This document shows, piece after piece, positions 11,947 through 25,300 of a stretch of DNA of 64,000 nucleotides; position 1 is the stretch's first letter, and each line of letters begins with the position of its first letter. The DNA lies in the NCBI GenBank assembly GCA_021030915.1, contig JAGEMR010000049.1:1-64000 (forward strand), written 5' to 3'. The notes under the pieces are model-generated. The model did no database searches. It was not told the DNA's origin and saw only the letters and a program-made list of their open reading frames with translations. The position numbers and the translations under genes are program-made. This DNA comes from Astrothelium macrocarpum (taxonomy: Eukaryota; Ascomycota; Dothideomycetes; Trypetheliales; Trypetheliaceae).

Positions 11947-13134
11947 ATGACAGAACCGGAAGACGAAATTGCTCAACCAGTGTTCCGAACGGTCAAAAGG
12001 CGAAAAGTTTGGCGCAAACGCACCAGCGAGGAGGAAATACCTACTCTTCCCTCCGGCGTTGCGCAAGAATCTACATTTACACGATCCAGTATCCTAAGCA
12101 ACAATGGCTCCCAGAATGCGGAAATCATCAACTCCGAGGACGAAGAGCAGGAGCCAGCGGATTCACCTGCGGTAGCACCGCGTCGTCCGCAGAGATTTGC
12201 GAGAGTCCGAAAGGGTGGCATCGCATTCACTAACAATGCGAATATCGACGCGCAAGAAGAGCGACCGTTGGAGACAATTCCGGATACGGCATTGTCTGCA
12301 GTTGACCAGGCACAAAACAGATTTGTACCCCAGATGGGCACAATGACAAAGGAGACGATTGAGAATCGTGAAAGGCATATGTAAGTCACTACCAGTTTAC
12401 AGGGATGGTCTATGTCGTGGTGCCGTGGCTAATGACTCAAGGGCCTCTTATGTAGACTCGAAATTGGCTGAGTTGCATGGACACGCTGAATCCTCAAAGA
12501 CCACACAGCCTCGAGTACTTGGTGATTTTCCCAGGCTTGTACCATCATCCAATTATGGACCTGGTCCAAAACCAGCGACCGAGTCTGAAGCGCTTCAAGA
12601 AGTCGACCTAGGCCCAGAAGCCATCTTACAGAATATTGCACGAACTGAAGCAGCCAGAAGAAAATTGGCAGCTGGGGAGTCGCTCGACTCGGATTCGGAA
12701 GCCCCCAAAAAAGTGAGAATTGGCAGAGATGGAAAACCGCGTAGGAATCGCAATAGGAGGAATAGCGCAGACGTCAAGAGAGACCAGATGGTGGAAAGAC
12801 TGATGCGGGATACTCAACGTAAGCAAGCATGCTACGTTCAATTCATTTCCATCGAGCTAACGTAGAGGATGTAGTGGGTATTTTCCAGGAGCAAGAAGCT
12901 ACCGAAGAGCCCAGCGATGGCAAGGCGACGGATGATCGAGTAGCAGAGCAATTTTGGCAAGAGTACATGGAACAGCTCAATTATCGAAATATGCGCAAAA
13001 CGACAGCGAATGCTCCTGGGACTTCTAGTAAAGCTCCAAAGGGTGAGGTAGGCCAGAAAGGACCTAAACTAGGCGGTAGCCGAAGTGCGAGAGCGGCGAT
13101 GAAGGCGCAAGAAGATAAGGTGGCAAAGAAATAG
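11947..13134 (+). CDS. Hep59/C9orf78-family protein (Tls1-like)
   Basis: Exons 11947-12380, 12442-12818 and 12875-13134 join in phase (GTAAGT and GTAAGC donors) to 356 residues. The core has the Hep59 family pattern RFVPQMGTMTKE followed by a HMASYVDSKL motif that bridges the first intron, then a Lys/Arg-rich C-terminus. The N-terminus is charged with an RRKVWRKR block, likely nuclear. Family members (fission yeast Tls1, human C9orf78) associate with the spliceosome; Tls1 loss affects splicing of telomere-protein transcripts. This protein is longer than human C9orf78 (about 290) because of acidic and Ser-rich insertions. Confidence 0.82.
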
Positions 13135-13657
13135 AGGTACCTGTACTTTCTATCAAGTAGATAGGCAGTTCTTAGCCAATCGATGGCATGCTGTACATAC
13201 GTCAGAGAGAAGATACGAACATATCCAAGTGCATGCTCCAGCCCTTGCAGAAGCTATTCCGGGTGGGGTAGCAGGTCGCGTGCTCAGTTGCCGATTGAGG
13301 GGCGAGAAGATGGGCATTCGCTCCTAGCTATGCCAATTTTTTTGCCGAGCATTCGAATTTTGCATCCTCTTCGTTCCGATTTCGCCAATGCTCACCCTTG
13401 TGGATGTAAGGCATGGCGTGGCCCTGGGATCAATAGCATTTCTGTGCTTCGGCTAGGGAAGGACTAGCGCAAGCTCGGCCATTGACTTCAGAGGTCCCAT
13501 GCATTTCACGAACTGCATCCATCCCATCTCGCTGCCAACCCGCCAATTGACTCGTTTGCCGCCATAACTTGCTTTGTCACAGCTTCCTCCATGTCTCCTG
13601 CCAAGCTGCGTGTACTTGACCATTAGCGACTGTCGCCGCCTCATACGGCTCAATCCA
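13135..13657. other. Intergenic, upstream of CorA gene
   Basis: This 520-bp gap holds the promoter of the downstream transporter. A frame continues upstream of the chosen ATG to about 13574 but looks like 5' leader rather than protein. Nothing else was seen. Confidence 0.4.
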
Positions 13658-16600
13658 ATGGCACCCACTTCAAACCCTGGTACTACTCCCATCCCTCCCA
13701 GCCAAGGCGAATACTCTCCTCTCCCACCTCCTACCAAAATGTCTCCTGCAAACCCTACACAACAGCAGTTAAAATCGCCAGCTGGGCCGAGTACCTCAAG
13801 CGCCCAAGCCCAGGGCCAGTCATCTACGGCAGGTGCTCCCCCAAGAAAACGAAAACACCGCGGTGCGAAGAAAAAAAGAACTCGAAGGCAGTCTTTTGCT
13901 GCCCCATCCGAAACTACGGATGCCTCCGAAATGGCTCGCGAACAGCGTCCTTCATTGTTAGATGCGCCATCTACCCAATCAGCCCCTCGGCCTTCATTTT
14001 ATCGTCTTGGTCAAAATCATAGCAATACCAGTTTGGACAGTGATGTCTTGATGGATCATCGGTGGGTTAATCTGGGAGTTTTACCCTCTATAGGTTCAAA
14101 TGAACTGACGCCTCTGTCTGTAGAGATCACAATGACCTCCAGACGAGACGCCAAAGCATACAGAATGGCATGCTGGGCAATAGACCAAATCAATTGCCGC
14201 AACCGTCTAATCACCGCGCATCGTTCCGCAATCCTTTCAACAGGTCAGACCCTAATAGCTCACGACCGCCGAGATCTCGCGAAAACGCTGTGACTGGTAG
14301 TGATGGTGAGGATGCAGATGATCGCACGCCTTTACTATCTTCATCGCAAAAAAGCAAACCGACTATTCAGCGTGCAAATTCTGGCGGAAACGCTTTTCAT
14401 CGTTATGGTGTCTTCAACGGACACAATGGTGGTAGTCGGCACGGATCACGTGCTCGAAGACCTTCTGCTACTTCTCCAGCCCGCTCAAATCGTCGCAATC
14501 TGTGGGGCGAACAGACGTCTGGTGTTGTATTCGGAACTGATAGTAATTACGATGTCAATAATCCACCTTCTCGACCGAGCTCTCCTCTGCGTGGAGGCTT
14601 GGACTATGACGATGTGATGCTCTCTTCAGACTTGGCTCATGAACTTGCCCCGAGAAGTCCTGACGCTACCCGTTCTGATGGTCAAGACACAATTATTGAT
14701 ATTGACGCTGGGGGTCGAAGGGCGACTCAGAATGAAGATAGCATGCCAGCCGGCTTCACTGCGGATCAACGACGGCATACTCTGGCCAACCCCGCTGAAG
14801 CAGATGTTTGCTTTCCTGCTGATGGTCTATCCGAAATTGGCGAAGAGGATTTCCGAGTACGAAGGGAAGGCTCTCCAAAGCAACATCGCAGAAGGAGAAG
14901 GTATTGGCCTGATCTGTCTGTGCTTGAGGACTGGGCTCAAGAAGAGAAAGAAGATCGATCGCAAGAGGGCACTGCCGCGAAACGTCTACGAGAAGATGTA
15001 ATGATTGGTGGCCGACTTCGGCCAAAGAAAACTGCTTGGCACCGAGATCACAGTGATGCACCATGGCGGTGGACATATTTCAACGAAGAATTTGATAGCA
15101 CTATTCATAGTCAGACCATATCAGGATTGGTTCAGCCCGGACAAAGCTTTCAGACCCTTTTTGTTCCTGATCCACCGGAGCTGGATGAATCATCTTCGGA
15201 AGATGACGAAGAAGGCCACCACCATCATGACTGTCGCTTGCGGACTCCATTCGATAATAGATCTATCGCGTCCACCCGCCAAGCGTCTGTCATTAGTGAT
15301 TACAAACCTGAAAAGCATAGCTCTGGCGAAGTCACTGCTCAAGCAACGCCTTCTAGGCGATCACTGACTCCAAGGGAAAGGCCGAAGCGATTTGGCCCTC
15401 GCCCGATTTTCTGGCTTGATGTGTTTTCTCCGACTGAAGCTGAAATGAGAGTATTGTCCAAGGCATTTGGTATCCATCCTTTGACTGTGGAGGACATTTT
15501 GATGCAAGAGCCGCGCGAAAAAGTTGAACTTTTCAAAAACTATTACTTCGTTAATTACCGCACCTTTGAGCAGGACGAAAACAGTGAAGACTTTATGGAA
15601 GCTCTAAACATGTACGCCGTTGTGTTCAGAGAAGGCGTCATCAGCGTAAGCCAATTCATATCCCATCCATCCCACTAAAGCTAACCCCACCACCCAACAG
15701 TTCCACTTCTCCATGACCCCCCACCCAGCCAACGTGCGCCGCCGCATCCGCCAGCTCTCCGACTACCTCATCCTCTCGTCCGACTGGATCTCGTACGCGA
15801 TCATCGACGACATCACCGACGTCTACGCCCCGCTGATCCAGCGCATCGAGGAGGAAGTCGACCAGATCGACGACGAGATCCTGCAGTTGCACTCGCTGCA
15901 CACGTCGGACGAGAAATCCCCGGGGGGCTCTTCCTCTTCCTCCAACAATAACAATTCGTCTTCGCCGTTTCCGCACTTCAGGTCGAAGATTCGCGGGAAG
16001 GTGGATGCCGAGTACGAGAAGCTTAGCGATGGTGGTGCGGGTGGAGGAGGAGGCGGTGGTGATCAGTTGTGTGGTGAGCCTGGGGGGCATATGTTGAGGC
16101 GGGTGGGCGAGTGTAGGAAGAAGGTGATGAGTTTGTATCGATTGTTGGGGAATAAGGCGGATGTGATCAAGGGGTTTGCGAAGCGGTGTAATGAGCAGTG
16201 GGACGTGGCGCCGCGGAGTGAGATCGGCTTGTATTTGGGGGATATTCAGGATCATATTGTCACGATGACGGGGAATTTGAGCCATTATGAGACGTATGTT
16301 TTGTGCCCTTCTCCTTTTCCTAGTTTCTCATTCCTCTTCATTCTGTCCTTTCGTTCTAGTCTTTCTTTTCGTGTCTTCAAGAGTCTTGTGGCGCTGGAAG
16401 AAACTTCTTGCTGATGGTGATTTAGCCTCCTCTCGCGCGCGCATAGCAACTACCTCGCCCAGATCAATATGCGCATGAATGAGCGCCAGGAACAAACGGC
16501 CGACGTGCTCGGCAAGCTGACGGTCTTGGGTACCATCGTACTGCCTATGAACATCATCACTGGCATGTGGGGGATGAACGTGCTCGTACCCGGTCAAGAC

Positions 16601-16699
16601 ATCGAGAATCTGAATTGGTTCTTTGCGATCACAGCAGGGCTGATCATTTTTGGGGTGACGAGTTATATGGTGGCAAAGAGAGTGTATGGTATTGTGTAA
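13658..16699 (+). CDS. CorA-family Mg2+ transporter, Mnr2-type (vacuolar)
   Basis: Four exons (13658-14061, 14124-15645, 15701-16293, 16426-16699) agree in phase and give 930 residues, close to yeast Mnr2 (969). The long N-terminal cytosolic region is Ser/Arg-rich with a basic KRKHRGAKKKR block. The CorA domain starts near WLDVFSPTEAEM and runs through HPLTVEDI, FHFSMTPHPANVRRRI and SRAHSNYLAQ. It ends with two membrane helices, the first followed by the signature GMN in GMWGMNV, and a second segment before the C-terminus. A Ser/Asn/Gly-rich insertion sits in the CorA cytosolic domain near 15915-16075. Mnr2-like proteins release Mg2+ from the vacuole. The last acceptor was placed at 16426 because it restores the SRAHSNY motif. 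Confidence 0.9.
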
Positions 16700-17606
16700 A
16701 TAATTTCGTTTGAAAATGGGAGACGGTGCGGGCTTCGAACGTTGGCTATAAGATTGTGAAGGCGCGTGGCTGTGTGATTGAGAGGGCAGTGGTGCGCTTT
16801 TGAGTCGAGAAGCAGTTGGATTGGGCATTATTGGCATCACAGGACATTCATAGGAAAAGGAATACTTTACTGAAAATCAGCCCTTGATTGAAAGAAAGCT
16901 TTTCAAGTCGACCCAAGGAGGCTGTCGCAATGGAGTGATGATGTAAAGGTAATACATTACAGGACTCGCAGCTCTCTTCAACCAAGTTGGCTGTATTTGG
17001 GTGGAAAACGACTGACAAAGGCGTTTTTCGGTCGGCTCAACTTAAGTATGGCCGGGTATCTTCTCAAATTGCTGATCTACTGTTCACTCTTGCTCGTCCT
17101 CCCACTAAAATTCATCCATTGCAGCTTCGCCGTGGTCAAAACCGTAACAGGACCTAAGAGGGCAGCAAGGGGCTAGATCCGTTACCAGAGTAAGGATGCG
17201 ATAGAGTTATTTTAATACAAATACGTGAGGGATACGGAGACATATGGGAGTAATGTAGAATGGTAGCAAACAACAATTACGTTCAGCTATGGTTGGTGGT
17301 TATTTCGAAGATTTGATAAGCCCTACACCAATCGGTTTTTAGCACTACAGCCAATCGGCTCCATACCTTAATATATTGCTTTTGTCTCATCAACCAATTG
17401 CGCCAAATAGCGCGCTCATGGGCATGGGCCGTGCCCGCAGCCTGGAGCCAGGATATCTTCCCAGCAGCGGCCTGATCGCAATGTCTACACTTCTTCTAGC
17501 TATTTTGACCAGTGATTTACGGATATCGAGGCTCATTTTTCTTGAGAGATCGTCGATATTAATCGTCTTCAACCTCGAAACTCCTAAAATCGTACAGCAT
17601 TGAACA
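16700..17606. other. Intergenic, nothing recognised
   Basis: About 900 bp between two plus-strand genes. The frames inside are short and lack family features; the last part must hold the NACHT gene promoter. Confidence 0.4.
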
Positions 17607-20600
17607 ATGCTGGACCCTACATCGGCAATTGGATTCGCGGCAAGTCTCATCCAGCTAGTGGATTTCACTAAAGGCGTGCTCGATAGGTCTCACGAGCTCT
17701 ACAAATCTACCGATGGTGCCCTCGTGAAAAACAGAGACATCAAGAATGTCTCTTTGAGCTTCCAACGGCTCATTCGAGACCTTGAACGGAAAGCTAAACC
17801 TATGGAAACGATCCATGCGCGCACGGATCAAGCTGAGGTACAATTACACGACCTATACAGAGGAGCCGACAGCGCTGTCACTCCGCTTATCAATGCAGTT
17901 GAAAAGCTAAATTTGAGCTCGAAGAGCCGTGCATGGGATAGTCTGCTTGCCGCCTTTAAGTCTGTTATGAAGGACAACGAAATCGAGGAATTAGAAGAAC
18001 GCCTGGATCGATATCGCAAACAGATTGATACTTCGCTTCTCTTTTCTCTGAGGTAAGCTTGACACGGTCAAGTTAGGCATCCAATACGATACTGAAGGGC
18101 CAATAGACAGTGGGTTGAGAACATACAGACCTCTCAAAAGGCCAGTTTCACCGAAATCCAGGGCTCCCTTACTATCTTGACGAATACCACACAAGCCCAT
18201 GCTGAGGTATTGGAACAATTGCGGCAGAGTTCTCGATTCTATCCACAATCCATTAGCGATGAGCTCTCAATTGGATTTTCTGCCCAACTTCTCTCCGCGG
18301 TCGTGCAGCGTGATCAGGAGGAGGCGTTCAAACTTCATGAGCAGCTCTTACTCGAATCAATCAAATATCCCGACATGCCTAATCGCCATACAGCGATATC
18401 GAGGGCTTACCGAGAAACCTTTGAGTGGATATTCCGCAATTCTAGGCCAGATCATCAAGCGCTTCCGAAACATAGTGACACTACTTTATGGGATAACTTT
18501 CCAGACTGGCTGCATGGCGATCAACAACTTTACTGGATCACTGGTAAACCAGGATCGGGAAAGTCCACTCTTATGAAATACCTTTACCACGACAGCAGAA
18601 CCAGGGGACATGTGATGGAATGGGCTTCACGACTGAATGTTGGTTCCAGCAAAGCTGGTAATGATCAAATGCATGTACCCTTGACTCGTGTGCATATGGC
18701 AGCCTTCTTTTGCTGGAACTCAGGCACAGTAATGCAGATGTCCAAACTTGGATTAATGAGAACGTTACTTTATGATCTTCTCACTGAAAACAAAGATCTC
18801 ATACCGGCTCTTTTTCCTCAGCGTTTACTGCGCTGTAAGCTGTTTGGTAATGATTCCAGACCTTTTGAGTGGCAGGAGCTATTTGATGCACTGGATGGAC
18901 TGCTATCACATCCGGAACGGTACTTTCTTTTGTTTATGGATGGATTGGATGAGTGCGATGGGAATACATTGGAGATTGCGGAACTGGCGCTACAGTTTTC
19001 GCGTAAGCATAATGTGAAAATTTGCGTCTCAAGTAGGCCATGGATGGTCTTCGAAGATGCTTTCAACGGAAAGCCTATGCTCCGCCTAGAAGACCTCACA
19101 CGCGATGATATTCTTGCGTACATCACTGGCAAGTTTGGCACATCAAGACGATTTGCTCAATTACAAGCCATCAAGTCGGAAGACGCTAACCGAATCATCC
19201 AAGAAGTCGCAAACAAAGCGTCCGGTGTCTTTCTCTGGGTTTATGTGGTAGTAGAGTCCCTACTGGAAGGTCTACGGGATGGGGATGCTATGGAAGCTTT
19301 GTCAAATCGGCTCGATGATCTGCCAGGGGAGCTCGAGGACCTATTTGAGAAGATTTTGCATCAAATAAATCCAACTTATGCTAAGGAAGCTTCTAATATA
19401 TTCCAGTTCGTACGAGAACATTTTGGAGAAGTTTCTCTTATCGTTATCTTCTTATCGAAACGAACATTGGATCAAGCCCTCAGCGCCGAATGCGCATTGT
19501 TGCCAAAGGATGAAGTTGAATTTTGCGAGGAATCCATGAGACGACAAGTGTACAGCCGTTGCAAGTGTTTGCTTGTAGTTGCATCAAAGAAAGTACAGTA
19601 TCTTCATCGAACTGTTCGAGAATATCTGGAGCAGCCCAGAGTCTGGGAACAGATTCGTAGTAACAGCAACCGCTACGACAGGCACGCCGCAGAGGGTATT
19701 TCTCTATTACTTCAAGTCAAGCAACTGGTTGATGTCGCCAAATCACTGCCACTTGATACGATCAACGCATTCAATGAATGTGCTCGAAATCTGCTCCTCA
19801 AGTCGATTGACCATATCATCGCGGCTTCTACAGTCGATACTACAAAGAAAATCGCGTTCTTGGACGAAGTCGAAACAATTGGGAGTATACTTCTCTCATC
19901 TCAAAAGCCGAATCACGTAAGGACGGCCATTGGAGGAAGTCCTTGGATTCAGGAGCTCGACAGTGGCCCCCCTTACTACGCTGCCCCCCTAGCGTTTGAT
20001 GAATCGATCGTAACATCACCAAGATCCACATTTGAACATGCACTTGCAACTGGGATAGATTGGTATGTCGCGTCCCGACTGGAGCGAGATCCCGAACTCG
20101 TCACTACAAGGATCCAGGGCCAGTTTCCGCTTAATCTCGCCATCGAATATCAGCATTGGACATTCTTGACCTCATTACTTGAAAACGGAGCTGATCCAAA
20201 TTACTCGGAACCCAGGAGTCCTCAGCAGTCACCTTGGGCTACTTTACTCAGCGCGACGAATTATCGCCTGCGAGAAGCCGATCCGAATGCACAAAAATGT
20301 TATGTTCAAGCAATCACGAAATTTCTCGAATGCGGCGCGGACCTTTCTGCTCGGCCCTGGATAGGTCTCACTCCTGTACCCGCTCTAGACATTGTACAGA
20401 GCGCCATTTCGATTGCGGAAGGGAACTCTGCCCTGATGGACTGCCGTAAAATTTTGATTGCAACCTTAGACTACGCGCTGAAAAATGTAGCTGACAATGG
20501 GCGTCTCACCCAGCCGCAAGTGGATTTAACAACTCAACAAACGAGCCAGAATTCTGAAACTGATCCCATTCTACCAAAACAACTAGATGATAAGAAGACT

Positions 20601-20705
20601 GCAGGAGCGGCTGCTGCCCACCTCACTTCTTGTGTGCCGCCAAAGAAGTCCAAGCGACCTTTCAACGCAAGAAGGAAAATCGCACGTCTTTTAGGGCGTG
20701 GTTGA
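17607..20705 (+). CDS. NACHT-domain STAND protein
   Basis: Exons 17607-18052 and 18107-20705 join in phase across a 54-bp intron to 1,014 residues. The N-terminal ~200 residues match the fungal helical N-terminal domain found on NACHT proteins (FAASLIQLVDFTKGVL, then a coiled-coil-like stretch). The NACHT NTPase begins at PDWLHGDQQLYWITGKPGSG. Walker A is GKPGSGKST (about residue 294) and Walker B FLLFMDGLDECDG (about 420), followed by the VKICVSSRPW sensor block and a winged-helix-like region. A weak single ankyrin-like unit (FPLNLAIEYQHW, then LLENGADPN) lies near the C-terminus, and the tail is basic. Such proteins act as intracellular sensors in fungal non-self recognition and regulated death, but the ligand and effector of this one are unknown. 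Confidence 0.9.
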
Positions 20706-22324
20706 AATATGCTTGGAATCGCTCTTACTTTCTAACACTAAAAGGTACAAAGGATGTTCCATATTGCAGCATACCGTTGAAGATCTGTCGGACACCAGGA
20801 TTGATTATTATCTCCTCTATCCGTTCTTTGCCGCTTCGTCATGCTATCCCGAACTAAAATACTAGTCATAACTCTAAAGAATGACCTGAATCTGGAACTG
20901 TTCTTTCTCTGAATCGAGCCGGTCTTGGTATGCTTAGGCTTATTCAGGGATACTACGATATGCTGGGAACTGCAAGGTTTGCATTCTCTTGACGAGCCAG
21001 GAAGTTTATGCTTCTGCGATTTGCTCGCCTTTCGTTCCTTGTATCAGGACAGCTTTCAGATTCTGCGCTGAGACTACCTCCGGAAGAACATGTTTGACGC
21101 TTAACTCTATATAGGCATTTTGGGTAATAGACTGGAATGTCGTATTTCAGTCATCAAACTTCTGTAGACCTCAACCTAGTTGATATCTGCAGAATTGGTT
21201 ACCGACGAGGCATAATTCTTCGATTCCACTGTACGATATGACTTCTCATCACGCAGTTCGTGTTCACTTACCAGGATTGCAATTAAAAAACTGTGAACTT
21301 GCTCTAATATTCTACATCGTCGTTGTCATTATATATGATAGTATTCGGCATGTTTGAAGCTCTGTAGTCAGACTGAGAAGGCGGGAGATTTTGATCTCGA
21401 TCATCACCCACATCTGAGACGTTCGGATGTTATATTTGTTTTCAAATAAATGTATGAAAACGATGTCTGGTACTTCATTCGGCACCTGAGGCATGATCAT
21501 GCCATGTTTCTCTTGCGGTTACAATATTGATACAGCTGATACGTCCGAGAGATATAGCCGGATCGTATACCCGCACTGGCAGGCTTACGTAGATGATATC
21601 TTCAGCCAGCAAAACGAACCCAAGCTCTATAGTAACAAAGAGGTCTAAGAAATTGTGAAATGTCCTTTTTTTGAAGATGGAAAATGGCATTGATCTGCAC
21701 CATTGACAAAGAGTTTCATCGGTGAAAATAACGGCCGAACCCGAGCACTCCGAGCTACGACAGAATCACAATATGTTTACAATACCCAACGACTGCTCAG
21801 CGCAACCCAAATCCGAAGCTTTACCTAAATGAACTTAGCGCAGCTTCCGAATAGACCTAGCAGCTATCGTATCAGGTTAGTACATCTATTTCTGGGTAAG
21901 CTTTAGGCCTTGGAAATACCCAATGTGTTGGAGATACTAAATCAAATTTCGCCCACCGCAAATCGCCATGACTCCTGGCTGGCTTCTCGCATTTCAGTAT
22001 GGGTACAATATGGGGGACTCATCAGTCTTCTATCCGCTTTACAAGACTCACGGTGGAAAGTTATCAGGTATGATGCCAATATTGAGTTTAACTAAAGTGA
22101 TTGTAGATTATATTATTACTACTAGTATATGTTCAAACTTTTCTATTCGAAATACTGAAATAAGAAACACACTAATAACAGACATTAACAAGTATTGCTG
22201 GAATTCGAATAAAAAGTACACTAAATCGACCTGAAAACTAGATTTCCACGGCGTTTGCACAGGAGAAGTGGAAGCTGGAACTATCATTATCATTACCATT
22301 ATTATCATGAGCTCCGTAGAACAT
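20706..22324. other. Gene-poor intergenic region
   Basis: About 1.6 kb between convergent genes. Minus-strand frames near 21312-21690 are short, with no start, splice logic or domain I can defend. No repeat was recognised. Confidence 0.4.
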
Positions 22325-25300
22325 TTACGCATCCACTACTCTTACTTGTCCAGGCCTAAGAGCCAGATCTTCATTTGAGAACCCGTCAATGACATTCTCA
22401 CTGAACCAAGAGACCCTCTTCTCATTGTCTGATATCTTCAGCATTAACTTTGGGACGGTGACTGTCCCATCTACCTCCGAACTACTCTCAATTACGTCCG
22501 TTTCTCCAAATTTATGGATATGCATTGTTGGTAGCAGGTCTGAGGTGACTCGTCTTGATGTAAAAGGTGATGATGTTTCAATTCCTTGTTCCTCATCTAA
22601 CATTCTCATATCTGTGACGAGACCGTCTAGAGTTGATCTGCTTTGCAATTTCGATTTCACCCTTTTATCGGTAAACCATGAGAACATGCTTGAAGGTCGC
22701 GTGCTTGGTAGTGTGCTGGAATCTGTGAGACCGCCTGACCATGAAATCCATGACTCGGGTGGCAGACGTGGGTTCCGCGATACCACAGACGCAGCGTTGT
22801 CGATTTCCTTTATTTCCTTCGTAAACCACACTCTGGAACTGGATGGGGACATTGGTTTGCCGACTCTAGCATGATAGGCCGGACTTCGATATTTGCCAAT
22901 CCAAAGCATCTGTTCATGCTCTCGTAGATATCGCTCGGCGGAAAAGTTCTTGAGCACGTTCTCGCGACCAAGCATGCCGAGAGCACGACGCTGTTCGGCT
23001 TTGGAGTACATACGTTCTGTGATGGCTTGGACTTGCTCTTGGGAAGGATGAGGGTACCCCAAAATAGGGGTCTTGACTTCAGCGCCATCCTCGGCAAACG
23101 AAGACCATTTATCAAGTAAAGCCAAGATGTTGATCTGTGCACGGGCTAATGATTCGCAGTCGTTAGGGGAGACGCATTCGCTGAATCGGTCACCAGTCGC
23201 TTCATCAGTAACGATACAGGAAGAAGCTCCTACATCAGTGCATACGACCGGCACACCCGTCAAGGCAGCTTCGCCCATAGCCAGTGGAAGACCTTCAGAA
23301 ATAGACGAGTTCAAGAAGAGCGATGCATCCTGCAAGACAGCTGAGGCATGGCCAAGTCCCTTTAGGACACAATGCTCACTGAGGCCTTTGGCCGCGATAA
23401 TTTCCTGGCATTCGGTGGATAGGCCAGCGGCTCTTTCCATGTTCCCGTATATGTGGAGAGTATAATCAGTGAAGCCCCACTTGTTGACAATTAGATCCGT
23501 GGCCATGATCGCATTCTTGATGTCTTTGACGAATTGGATGTGAGATAACATGACAACTGTAGTCTTAGATGTCCTGATGGTCTTGATGGGTTCAAATTTC
23601 TCCATATTACAGATACCATTGACTACGGGGTCGATCTTACGAGCAAAAGTGCGCCGATGCTCGACAACACCTTCAGATGAGCCAAGTTCAACTTCCCAGC
23701 CGGGGTTGAAATACCCACAGCAGGGCAAGACGACATCTGCATGATGCTCGAGAAGGACGCAGCTCAGATGCCCAAGAGAAATCAGTGAATTGTTAACGAA
23801 AGGACCGTCAAATGACACAGCAGATGACATGAAGGTAGTGAACTCTCTGAAACTAATGCAGTGATCCCAGACATGGAGCGTGCTATTTCGCTTGACCTTG
23901 CAGAGAACACCGTACGTGGCGCCAGTGAAATGATGGGATGCCTGAAACACATCTGGGATCTTCTTTGGTAGTGGAATGGAGAAGATGAATAGATATCGAT
24001 GCCACATATTGAGAGCTTGGTCGAGTTGTTCAATCGTCGGCTTTTCGAAATCCCACCACTCTGAGAGACCAAGTGTTCCTTCAGTCTCAGTGAGCCAAAG
24101 CTCGCGCCACTTTACCTTGACAACGTTGCTGCTCCAGACATCGTTCCAATTTCGGGCGCGCTCGAAATAGGTGTTCATGTCAACCAGAGCATTGGTGGCC
24201 TCCTCAATGTGGAGACGTGTGATCGTTCGCGCTCTGGCGCAGCTGACAAGGCTGCTGAGAATAGGTAGGAAGTTCTTTCTGATATCCTCCTCCCGTGTGT
24301 TGTTGGATCTTTCTACAATTGCTGAGTCGAGACTATTCTCGAGAAGACCATGTGTTGGGTTAAGGAAGTCAAGGCCCCACAATGGAAGGATCGTAAGAGA
24401 TTGCACATTTTTTTCGATTTGGAAACGTGGGATACCATAGTCGTTGGCCGACTCAGCTATGATATGCCATCTGATAGTGCCGAGGTCGTCGACCATGTCT
24501 CTCCGACAGGCAGACACACCACCGGGGTCTTGAGGCCAAGTCGAGGTGTCCATGGCGAGAACATGAAGCTCTTCATCGCTGTCCCGGATCTGCGTGTCCT
24601 GAGATCTCGTGTTTATGGTTGATTCGCCACCTTGACTAAAGCTGTAGTAATCACTAATTTTGTAAGCAATGTGAACCCAAGAACTGATCTCCGGATCAAT
24701 GTCGGTCCTTGCCATGATTGTGTCGGCTTGTGAATCCAAATGGTTAGTCGCGCTCTTAAAAGCACCCCAGTCTCGAGCTCTCCAGTATGGAGCAAGAATT
24801 GCGTCTGATCGCAGAGCTTTCTCATCTAGCCATCTAGCAGTGATAGCGTCCAAGTCCTGACCAGCTTTCCACATGTTCCAGAGTTGACTTCTGGCGTATG
24901 AGGTAGGCGTAGGTCTGTACATTTTGTTCAAGCCAAGAAGACGAGACAAAACGGTAGATTTGGCAGGTGAGAAATTTAACAACGGGTCGTCACTGGCAAA
25001 ACTACGATTCGCTGGCTTCTTCAATACACGGAACCAATCCTGCTCAATCATCGCAGGCGTTTCGATAGGACTGCCATTGAGCGTTGTCGAGATCTCAGGA
25101 TGGAATTTGTGCTCGTACGTCCATGTGGCATGACAGATATTGGAGTCCTCAATGAAGGTAGCTTCGGAGACCTTCGAAAAGGGTATCCACTCATTGAGCC
25201 TCTTTGGATTGTTTCTCGGAGGCATAGCCCAAGTCACCCGGATAGTGATATGTGGGAACACATACTCGCCACGAAGAAGCTCGTCTTCGAATTTGGCGTT

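Noticed and set aside
15656..16285. Long minus-strand frame (about 209 codons) opposite the CorA transporter
   Set aside because: It is antisense to a well-supported exon, rich in His/Arg/Asp as expected from reversed codons, and has no domain.
21312..21690. Two minus-strand frames that could be exons of a small gene
   Set aside because: No convincing start or donor/acceptor pair, and the sequence resembles no family.
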